Source of the DNA: Rhabdophis nuchalis | Taxonomy: Eukaryota > Chordata > Lepidosauria > Squamata > Natricidae | Assembly (NCBI GenBank): GCA_039707465.1 | Contig: CM077645.1 | Location: 58,591,850-58,655,849, forward strand | DNA length: 64,000 nt | Reading direction: 5' to 3' | In this document: positions 56,187 through 64,000 of the stretch, piece after piece | How positions within the stretch are numbered: the first letter of the stretch is position 1 | How the letters are laid out: every line of letters starts with the position of its first letter | The notes under the pieces: model-generated | Told to the model about the DNA's origin: nothing | The model's database searches: none | Seen by the model: the letters and a program-made list of their open reading frames with translations, nothing else | Program-made: the position numbers and the translations under genes

Positions 56187-56479
56187 TTTAAAGGCCGAGC
56201 GCTGGCTGAAGGGCTTGGCCTTTGAAGCCTTCCGGCTAGGGGCGGGGCGGAAGAGCGCGCCCCCGCCCCCCGCGCCAACAGGGAAAGCAGGCCCGGCAGC
56301 TTCAAAACTAAAATGCCTGGGTCTTGAAACTTTCCCTGCTAGGGATACACGAGCGAGCCACGTGTTCCTTAGATACTTCCGGGTCCACGATCCAAAGGGC
56401 TCGCTTGGGATCTGGAAATTTGACGAAAGGGCTCGCCCGAACCCCCGCGAGCCCCCAGGAACCCACCCCTGGTCTAGAG

Positions 56480-57341
56480 TATTCTTACCTCTGGTGGTAC
56501 ACTGCACATACTGTACAAATTTAGGGAGAACAGACTTTAGACTGGCTTGATTAAAATCCCCAGCCACGATAAAAGCACCCTCAGGGTAAGTTTGCTGCTG
56601 CCTCTCGATGGCATCATGTAACTTAGAGAGTGCTGTGCTAACATTTGCATTCGGTGGAATATAGACAGCAGTTATAACTGTAACTGAAATCTCTCTAGGT
56701 AAATAAAATGGCCGACAAATGACAGTTAAGAATTCCAAGTCTGCAGAGCAGTGTGTATAAGCAACTCTACTGTTGGCACACCAGTTATTATGTGTGTAAA
56801 TACATAGTCCTCCACCTTTACTTTTACCAGAGTTGTTGTTTCTGTCAAAGCGGTGTGTGGTGCGGTTGGTTAGCTCCACAGACGCATCCGGTACAAGTGG
56901 ATGAAGCCAGGTCTCTGTGATGATCATCACACAGCAGTCACGAATGAGCTTATTCGCTGCCATCCATAGCTCTAGTTCATCGGTTTTGTGGACAAAGGAT
57001 CTAGAGTTGGTTAGGAAAATGCTTGGTAATGCTGGTCTGTGAGGCTGCTTTCGTAACCGAACTAGCAAACCTGCTCTGCATCCCCGCTTCTGCTTCCTCT
57101 CTCTTCGCTGCCTCCTAGGCCAAACAACAATCCATGGAGATCCTGGCAGTCTTACTATGTCATTCGGTATATTATGAGACTGCTGAAAGTCGCTGGTAAT
57201 ATCTTGTCGACTAGAAGATCCAATCTTTAATAACTCCCTGCGGGTATAGACTTGTTTTTGCCTAACTCTACTACTGTGACACCAGGAGCTCAAAGCCGCA
57301 GCGTCTAAGCGCGCTGCCATCTTGGGGGGGAAAAATGTCAC
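56480..57341 (-). pseudogene. LINE apurinic-like endonuclease domain (N-terminal part)
   Basis: The likely start is Met at 57320 (MAARLDAAAL). After a basic linker, the endonuclease shows FLTNSRSFVHKTDELEL, VMIITETWL (catalytic Glu), DRNNNSGKSKGGGLCIYTHNNWC, VICRPFYLPREISVTVITAVY, VAGDFNQASLKSVLPKF (catalytic D-N) and TRGKNTLD, where the hAT element cuts in. The endonuclease nicks target DNA to prime reverse transcription. The frame is open to the insertion point, so this is a recently broken gene. Confidence 0.87.
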
Positions 57342-57344
57342 TCA

Positions 57345-58499
57345 ATAGAATAATAAATGATTTTCCCAAATTTTCCAACAGATATGGAGTTAAGACTAAA
57401 TGCAGAGGATTGTCATGTATTCATTAGAAATAGAAATCATATAGTTATGATTTATTTAAATGAAGCTTTAATTAAATCAGAAAAAGCAGTAAGATTCAAG
57501 AGGTTTTCAGTTTTTATTATCTAAGGCAGTGAGCACAAAATTTATATAATTACACTCAGACAAAATAGGTTTGAATCTTTAGTGTTATCAAACTGATACC
57601 TAGCTTTTAGTCTGGGGCCACATATTTTGATTGGAAGCATCAGATCCTACTGATGTAAACTTCATCAGCATCTGTTTTGAAGTACTTCAGGAGGTTTCAG
57701 TGAAACTTTGATAAGGAAACTATTGAATATTGAATTCATTTTTGGTCCAGTTATAGAATATAGCATTCAATTTTTCAGTTTCAGAATTATTGTTGCACAC
57801 ACTGGATGTCATTCAAATGAGATCACAGACTGATCTATGGAGCTTTTAATTAACATATCTTGAAAGTATAATGCAGGGGGGAATGAAAATGTCTATATCT
57901 TTAAGAAGGTCTTTATGGAATAAATTGAGAGGTAGTGAGGAAAGTTTAAGAATAAATATTTCATCAGACATTTAATGTTTCAGGAACAAGTGCTGCTATG
58001 CATAGCTTCCATTTGGGAATAATCTGCTCTTGATTATGCATACTAAATTGTGAGTGAACTTCTTTATAGATTTTCCATTCTACACAGATGTGTAAAGCTC
58101 TGATGGTGGATATGAATTATTTGGGGCAGAAAGGTACATTTTTATTCTGTAGAATCTAACATTATAGCTCTTAAGTATATATTTAACACTGGAATCAATA
58201 CCACAGGATATTTGGTTTGGGAATGCAAAAGCAGATTTTACATTTCTAAATTGGCCAGAATTTGAATTTTTGCATATCTCTCAAAATAGTTTTATCTTTC
58301 AGTGGTTTAATAGCAATGTTTTTGAAATGATTTGGCAATGTCTGTACTTAAAGATTGGTAATACTTCTTTGTTAGGGCTGATAACTGTTTATTAATAGAT
58401 TTCAAGAATTATCTGGCGGAAATAAGTTGGGTTTATGTACACAAAATTGCAGTTCCTGCGCTTTTCAGTCCACTTCTGCTGAGTTACTGTGAACATAGC
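57345..58499. other. Unannotated AT-rich stretch
   Basis: Nothing recognised. Confidence 0.45.
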
Positions 58500-58680
58500 A
58501 AGGGGTCCTTGGTGGTCTCTGAGCTTGGTTGTTTTCTTGCAGGCATTTCGTTATTCAACTAGGAACATAATCAGTGCTACTATTTAAGTCTAGCACTGAT
58601 GACATTACCTAGTTTGGGTAATGAAACTTCTGCAAGAAAGCAGCTACGGTCAGAAAACACCAAGGACCCCTCATTTCAAG
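58500..58680. mobile_element. Foldback with Penelope-end-like hairpins
   Basis: Left arm (from 'aggggtccttggtg' near 58500) and right arm (to 'caccaaggacccc' near 58674) are imperfect reverse complements around a centre near 58585. The arms contain hammerhead-like hairpins at about 58542-58576 (minus) and 58596-58633 (plus). The layout matches the foldbacks at 17199 and 17710 but the sequence is a different family. Confidence 0.6.
58596..58633 (+). ncRNA. Hammerhead-like hairpin, third Penelope-type family
   Basis: CTGATGA followed by a stem ATTACC/GGTAAT and GAAAC. One base is again inserted before stem II. GAAACTTC replaces the usual GAAACGTC, so this copy is probably decayed. Confidence 0.35.
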
Positions 58681-59339
58681 TTTGAGCTACAAATATACCA
58701 ATATTTGTTGGAATTCACATAGAATTCACATGGAATTCACATTAGTGGAAATAAACAGCAGAATATGCAACTAAACAATTAGATTGTTTTTTAAGAGATG
58801 GATGGTGAAATGGGATATACAGAACAATGACTAGGAGAAAAGAAACCTACTATGAAAATGTTTGTATATTTAATCGTTGATATTAAAATACGGTTCAGAA
58901 TTATTCAGCAGAATTGGATAACTTCCCTGGTAACGGGGTCCATTTTATCTTCTGTATTATATTAGTTTTTGTATTGTTTTTTTGTTTTATTATTCTGTTC
59001 CACTTCTACTGTGAATAAGTAACCATTTGAGGTGGCTGAAAATTGCCTGCAACCTAAAAAATAAATATTCCTTCAAAATCAACAACTAATGTCTATATCC
59101 CTGCCCTGTTCTTGGCAACATTATAGAAATGCTTTGTTATTGCTTTCTTCTGGTATGTTTTTTGCCTTATCAGTGTAGCCTACCACCCTTGAATTTCCTG
59201 GCAGACACTCCTTTAAATATTAACTTTTTCTAATCTTAATTAGCTTTTCTTCAAAGTCAATTTTGGCTAGGTACTTCCACTTGAGGTTGACTGAAGAGAA
59301 AGACCCACTGTACTATTAATATAAGTACCATAGTAGACT
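58681..59339. other. Unannotated stretch
   Basis: Nothing recognised. Confidence 0.45.
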
Positions 59340-60312
59340 AATATTTGCAATAAATAAACTATCAACTCAGGAAGTTCAAACTGCCCAAGGAGCTGCTGAT
59401 ACAGTTCTATAAAGGAATAATTGAGTCTATCACCTGCACCTCTATAACTGTCTGGTTTGGTTCTACAACCCAACAAGACAGATACAGCCTTCAATGGATA
59501 ATTAGAATTGCAGAAAAAACAATTACTACCAACCTGCCTTCCATTGAGGACCTGTACACTGCACGAGTCAAAAAGAGGACCATGAAAATATTTACAGATC
59601 CCTTGCATCCTGGACAGAAATTGTTTCAACTCCTAGCCTCAAAACGATGTTATATAGCACTGCCCACCAAAACAACTAGACACAAGAATAGTTTTCCCCC
59701 AAACACCATCACTCTGTTAAACAAATAATTCCCTTACCACTGTCAAACTATTTACTAAGTCTGCATTACTATTACTATTAATCCTCTCATTGTCAAACTA
59801 TTCTCCAAGGCACCTGGGGGCCGGACAAGAAGCAATGGGTGGAAACTAATCAAGGAGAGAAGCAACTTAGAACTAAGGAGAAATTTCCTGACAGTTAGAA
59901 CAATTAAGCTCTGGAACAGCTTGCCTCCAGAAGTTGTGAATGCCCCAACCCTGGAAGCCTTTAAAAAGATGTTAGATAGCCATTTGTCTGAAATGGTATA
60001 AGGTTCCTGCCCACGCAGGGGGTTGGACTAGAAGACCTACAAGGTCCCTTCCAACTCTGCTATTGTATTGTATTATTGTATCTCCTCCCACTTATGATTG
60101 AAGGACTGTAACTTTGTTGCTTCTATCCTTACGATTTATATTGATATTGATTGTTTCCTGATTGCTTATTTGTACCCTATGACTATCATTAAGTGTTGTA
60201 CCTTATGATTCTTGACAAATGTATCTTGTCCTTTTATGTACACTAAGAGCATATCTACCAAAGACAAATTCCTTGTGTGTCCCATCCCACTTGGCCAATA
60301 AAAAATTCTATT
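59340..60312 (+). pseudogene. LINE RT C-terminal and 3'UTR relic with nested CR1
   Basis: From 59354 to the TAA at about 59727 there is an open frame, starting with no Met, that reads like the end of a Rex1-type RT: FYKGIIESITCTSITVWFGS, LPSIEDLYTARVKKRTMKIF and SFPPNTITLLNK. The 3'UTR is interrupted by a CR1 end at 59790-60080. It resumes to an AATAAAAAATTC end at about 60300. Paralogue of 11558-12215, and younger, since the frame survives. Confidence 0.8.
59790..60080 (+). mobile_element. CR1 LINE 3' end, nested
   Basis: Plus-strand CR1 3' end: 'caagaagcaatgggtggaaa', 'aaatttcctgacagttagaa', 'ggttggactagaagaccta', ending in TATTGTATTG-type tail repeats. The LINE 3'UTR continues on both sides, so this CR1 inserted later. 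Confidence 0.83.
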
Positions 60313-62053
60313 CTGTCTTGAAATAGAAATGTTTCATATTTATTTTCTTTTTTCATTGAGAGCAATAGTATATTCCTTGTGAACTTCAAATTTCAGAAAA
60401 AGCTACTCTCTTTATTTTAAGCTCTTTAAAACGCTGCTTCATTCTGGTTTGGTTTGGTTTTTGTTTGTTTGTTTTACTTATTTATTTTTATTTTCTATTG
60501 ACATCAATAGTATCAAATGAGGAATTGCACTGGCAGTCCCTAACAAGACATACTACATAACAAGATAGTTCTCAATGCCAAGCTACATATTTAATGTTCT
60601 TCCCAATGGGTGATGTGTCATTGGCCTTAACATCTGCCTGCTGGCCCCTTGTAGTTCTAATGTTTGCAAAGCAGATTCAGAAGCAATTCCTAGTCTTACA
60701 TTTCACAGTTTAACATTGATCTGTTTAATGCCAGTTTAACCTCATGCCATGTCCTTGTGTCTGACAAATCCCATTACCTCCTTGGTTTGAATTTAAGCAG
60801 CTTAGTTTAATGAGCCAAGTATCCTAATCCTTCTGATAAAGAAGATTAGGCTATGTCAGGAGACACATAAATATAATTGCTCTGCTAAGCGTTTTGTTTT
60901 GTTTTGTCCTGGTTTTGGAAATCCAAACAGATGAACTGATCTTCTAGAAAGGTGACTCTATCAATGCTAGAAAGCTATTAGATTTACCAAGCTTTTGAGG
61001 TCTACACTAATTAGAGTATTTAGATACAAACAAAGGACAGTTAAGCAATTTATTTGATGGTTATGACATAGTTGACACACTGTAAAAAAAAACATACAAA
61101 TTTACAAGCTGCAATTGTAAATGTAAATAATTCAGTTCATCTTGCCAAAATTTCCTTCTTATTCCTTATTCTTGAGTAAAATGGAAGGCAATTCTGATCG
61201 TGAGACGTTTGACCAAAATTAATAGATGCTTATGTTTAAGCAATAATTTTGGTAACAAAAATATAGAATGTTTGCATGGAATGTACTGAAAGCACTTGAG
61301 TCAGCGGAGCTAGGAAAGGTAAAGGACCCCTTTTAGATTATGTCTTGAAAGCTGCCAAGCGCAAGAAAATATATATTGGAAGTGAATCTTATATGCTCAT
61401 TCATGTGGCTCAGTTGAAATAGTGTTATCTTTTTGTGGGCAAATGATCTATAAATGACTTACAGTATTCTTGGTGTTTGTATCTCCTTACCCACTCATGC
61501 TGGCTTTTCTGTTCCAGTCAGTTCTATTGGACTGTGAATAGTGGACTATTCAGAAGGTTTCAAAATTTAAATTAAATTAAATTAAACATTTTCTCTGTTT
61601 AACTGTCCATTTTATTGTATCCTGTGTTCCTAGCAAGTGGGATAATGGGGTAATTTAATCTTGCATAGTCTCTTTGTGAATAGTCTTATTGAAGGGTCAT
61701 CTTAAGTCGCAGTTGTGGTTGGTTTTCTGCAAAATAATGTTGAACATGAATGCTACCTTTGTAGCACTAGTTCATTATTTAAAGTTAAATTAAAAATAAT
61801 TAGCAAAATTCAGTAAAGGCTCTAGTCCTTCTCCAATCTAATGGGATACAGGAACTAAAGTAAGGAGATCCATAGATAGCTTACTCACTTATAAATTACT
61901 AATTAATAACTCAGAGTGGATCAACAGGACAAGGGGAAGAAAACCCACCCAAATCTTCCTCAAATAAACATTTGTTTCAAGTTTCCCAAAATTAGTTCAC
62001 TGAAATATTCTTTAAATGGACCTTTAGCTAGTGCAGGAAACTTAACAGCATGG
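60313..62053. other. Unannotated AT-rich stretch
   Basis: No gene recognised. Short TTTG and TTTA runs near 60440-60500 and 60895. Confidence 0.45.
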
Positions 62054-62079
62054 ATATATATATGGGCTGAAAATAAAGA

Positions 62080-62122
62080 GACCAGGATGGATCCATTTCA
62101 GGCTTATTAGCCTTCTTCAGCT
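62080..62122 (-). ncRNA. Hammerhead ribozyme copy i, truncated stem I
   Basis: Minus strand: CTGAAGA, stem II AGGCT-AATA-AGCCT, GAA, stem III ATGG-AT-CCAT, C17, CTGGTC. The 5' strand of stem I is lost at the inversion junction, so it would not fold normally. Confidence 0.65.
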
Positions 62123-62149
62123 AAGCCTGAAATGGATCCATCCTGGTCT
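62121..62149 (+). ncRNA. Half hammerhead (3' part)
   Basis: Plus strand: AAGCCTGAAATGGATCCATC then CTGGTC, the 3' side of stem II, stem III and stem I. The CTGANGA side is absent. Confidence 0.6.
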
Positions 62150-62320
62150 CTTTATTTTCAGCCCTTAAAAATCTAACACATATCTAAAAAATGTCACACA
62201 GCAGTAATCTAATTGGTTCTCTGTCTGGATGATCTCTAGGTTGAGTCGAAGGGCAGAGAGGGATAACGTTAAGTCTCCTCCCCTTAAAGGGACCCTGAAC
62301 AGGAGCTGTGATAATATTCA

Positions 62321-62336
62321 CACACACACACACAAG
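62321..62336. repeat. (CA)n microsatellite
   Basis: Short CA run at the end of the hammerhead unit. Confidence 0.85.
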
Positions 62337-62845
62337 CACGTTTGATTTTACATGATCTTGGTGGTTCCTTGATTGAGCTGTTTTTACTTACTCTAGTGTT
62401 TGTTAATCGGGATTAGATCTTTATTATTAAAGATAAGGATGGGGAGTTATATTAACTGGAAAAGGGATTATATACGTCTGTTGTTAGATATTTTTGCTAA
62501 TTTTTTACTGATTAATAAAGAGAGTTAAGATTTATAGATGAGCTTATAGAAAATGGGATGAGGCATAGAAGGAAAATGTATTTGTTGCATTTTTACAGAC
62601 AGTGATAAATTGTTAATGTTGAATATTCTTGCTGGAGAGAAGGAGGATGTTTTCTTTTTTTCTTCTTTTGTTTGGGGATACTTTTTGCACTTTTAAAGTA
62701 TTTTAGTTTCTTTTTTAATGTACTTTTGTATTAGGTTACTGTATTATTTTTATCTGTTTAATATTAATAAAACTTAATGAAAATGTTTTTCAATATTTAA
62801 ACAATTATGTACAGTATATTAGGGAGTTTTTTGTTTATTTGTTTT
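62337..62845. other. Unannotated AT-rich stretch
   Basis: Nothing recognised. Confidence 0.45.
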
Positions 62846-62849
62846 TCTT

Positions 62850-62990
62850 TTGTTTTGGAATTTGTTTGCCATTGCTTTCTTAAGACTGAAAAGTCTGGCC
62901 CAAGGCTACACAGCTGATTTTGCGCCTAAAGCAGGACTAGATTCACCATCTCTCAGTTTTTACTTTAACCACCACACAGACTGCATCTTC
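62850..62990 (-). mobile_element. tRNA-derived SINE relic (MIR/CORE-like)
   Basis: Plus-strand blocks 'ggcccaaggctacacagctg', 'gcaggactagattcaccatc' and 'actttaaccaccacacagac' are the reverse complement of a MIR-type tRNA-derived SINE head (B-box then A-box side). Confidence 0.55.
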
Positions 62991-63027
62991 CAAAATGTAG
63001 ACATGTAGGTAGATAGATGATAATAGA

Positions 63028-63098
63028 TAGATGATAGATGGTAGGTAGGTAGGTAGGTAGGTAGGTAGGTAGGTAGGTAGGTAGGTCGATAGGTAGGT

Positions 63099-63132
<34 letters not shown>
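63028..63132. repeat. (GTAG)n/(GCAG)n microsatellite
   Basis: About 13 GGTA units followed by about 8 GGCA units. Pro/Tyr/Leu and Cys/Leu/Pro frames here are artefacts. Confidence 0.95.
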
Positions 63133-63134
<2 letters not shown>

Positions 63135-64000
63135 AGTGAGCAAAGTAAGTTGGATCCATATTATGATAGTTAAAGATTAAAGGAACACAGTTGCTTGACT
63201 CACTGATTTTGAAGAGACTTAAACTATATTAAAGTGATATAATTCCAATGCTAAATATCTTTAACATTTTTCTGGAAACTACAGTCACAAATCATCACCA
63301 GAGGTATGTTTCTCAGAATGAAGAAAGTTGTACTTAACATCATCTTACACTATTTCTTAACTCACTGAGTGAAAATGTGTTTATTTTAGAATAGATTAGA
63401 TGAAGAAGAGTACCTTTTCATATCTGAATGTAATGCTTCAATTCACAACCCAAGTCTACGTAATGCTTTCTTTCAAAAAGAGCAGGAGATAAGGAATCCA
63501 TGCATACAAAGGAGAATCTAGGAAACCATGTGTCAATTGATGCAACCTCAAGTTTACATCAACATTTCTGAACTCCACTGGCAGAAAATGTCCCCAGCAG
63601 AAGGGGAAAATTGTGCCTGGATTTTCTATTCAAAAACAACGCATTTCTGCAGTGTTAATTCAAATGCACTGAATTGTGAAATATAGCTCATATAATTAAT
63701 CTAGTTATATTGTAAATCTGTCATGGAATGATAACACAAGAATAGTAGCTTCATACTTTTGTAGTAGGTTATAATCTCATTGTGGTGATTTCAACAATTT
63801 TATTTAAAATGAAAATAAGCTGTTTTATTAGTTTCTAGACAAAAGGAATGAAATCTACATTCCATGTGTATGGAAAAAAAATGCTGGAATTGATTTAGCA
63901 CAAACCTGTTAAAGAAAGATGCACAGCTGCATAATGACTAACATACAAAATGTTGAATTTTAGTCATACTTTTGTACCTGAGTTTAATCATCATCATCAT
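63133..64000. other. Unannotated AT-rich stretch
   Basis: No gene recognised. Ends in a short (ATC)n run. Confidence 0.45.

Larger units (their letters stand above)
54913..56471. mobile_element. 1.56-kb hAT non-autonomous element with giant palindrome
   Basis: Ends CAGGGGTGGGTTTC and GAACCCACCCCTG are inverted repeats of family-B type. The flanks are a perfect 8-bp duplication, GTCTAGAG (54905-54912 and 56472-56479). Interior order: about 150 bp with tandem 'gggagtggcttgcc' blocks, a Tigger-like scrap (55053-55110), a polypyrimidine tract, a CpG-rich palindrome, then CpG-rich unique DNA. It splits the LINE endonuclease between TLD and H. Confidence 0.9.
52721..57340 (-). mobile_element. Near-full-length LINE (CR1/L2/Rex1 group) interrupted by a hAT element
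   Basis: The 3' end at about 52721 has ATTATG-type tail repeats preceded (on the minus strand) by AATGACAATAAAG. The 5' end lies near 57335, just upstream of a start context CCAAGATGGC-like. It encodes an apurinic-type endonuclease and RT in one ORF. Damage is limited to the hAT insertion (54913-56471 plus its 8-bp duplication) and a frameshift near 53745. Excluding the hAT element, the LINE is about 3.05 kb. The relics at 11558 and 59340 are related 3' ends. I could not settle whether it is Rex1/Babar or another branch. Confidence 0.8.
62054..62320. mobile_element. Hammerhead unit as a foldback
   Basis: A minus-strand half (62054-62120) and a plus-strand half (62121-62320) of the 17-20 kb unit meet inside the ribozyme. 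The plus half keeps the tail with 'ctgtctggatgatctctagg' and 'aggagctgtgataatattc', and ends at a (CA)n run. No tRNA-like head remains. Confidence 0.78.

Noticed and set aside
55878..57341. 487-codon open frame
   Set aside because: Only the part from about 56480 to 57320 is LINE endonuclease. The rest is read-through into the hAT element's palindrome (ends with Cys/Val repeats from (CA)n).
1..64000. Bacterial operon or prophage interpretation
   Set aside because: No long bacterial-type genes, operons or ribosome-binding sites; the content is vertebrate retroelements and DNA transposons.

Overview
This window looks like intergenic or deep-intronic DNA from a squamate reptile, most likely a snake. 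I found no host protein-coding exon, tRNA or rRNA gene. The background is AT-rich. The mix of repeats fits squamates: CR1, L2, BovB/RTE, R4-like, L1 and Penelope-like retroelements, tRNA-derived SINEs, many hAT and Tigger-like non-autonomous DNA transposons, and many long tetranucleotide microsatellites. The species call is inference from repeat families recognised by eye.

Layout. 1-15 kb: mostly unique AT-rich DNA with short DNA transposons (Tigger-like at 1278 and 2787; hAT at 5564, 7856 and 12406), CR1 and LINE 3' ends, a SINE and a short telomere-like repeat at 4471. 15-20 kb: a Penelope-like element (RT plus GIY-YIG endonuclease) in inverted arrangement, two foldbacks, and then an array of about 340-bp units. 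20.3-21.6 kb: an R4-like LINE relic with a C-terminal PD-(D/E)XK-like domain. 24.7-25.25 kb: a solo LTR with 4-bp target-site duplications. 26.7 and 30.6 kb: two copies of one hAT family. 35.4-39.0 kb: an L1-type insertion that has a 5'UTR, ORF1, 3'UTR, poly(A) and target-site duplication but no ORF2; a 1.55-kb hAT element sits in its 3'UTR. 41.6-45 kb: an ancient L2 relic split by a young L2 carrying an uninterrupted 613-codon frame. 47.4 kb: BovB. 51-51.9 kb: a relic of a sushi-type Ty3/gypsy gag. 52.7-57.3 kb: a nearly complete LINE (endonuclease plus RT, CR1/L2/Rex1 group) split by a second 1.55-kb hAT element that carries a roughly 317-bp-arm palindrome. 58-64 kb: a Penelope-end-like foldback, a LINE 3' end containing a nested CR1, and a foldback copy of the 17-20 kb unit.

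Main result. The units at 17.5-20.0 kb and 62.1 kb each contain a sequence that meets the consensus of a type I hammerhead self-cleaving ribozyme: CTGANGA, a 5-bp stem with 4-nt loop, GAA, a short stem III, C17, and flanking stem I. Seven or eight copies are complete, in both orientations. Stems II and III change by paired substitutions between copies. Upstream of the ribozyme several units carry a tRNA-like A box and B box. The unit therefore resembles a tandem, pol III-type, hammerhead-bearing retroelement, comparable in plan to Schistosoma Sm-alpha, newt satellite 2 and plant retrozymes. A second hammerhead-like hairpin class, with one extra U after CTGANGA, recurs at the ends of the Penelope-like sequences.
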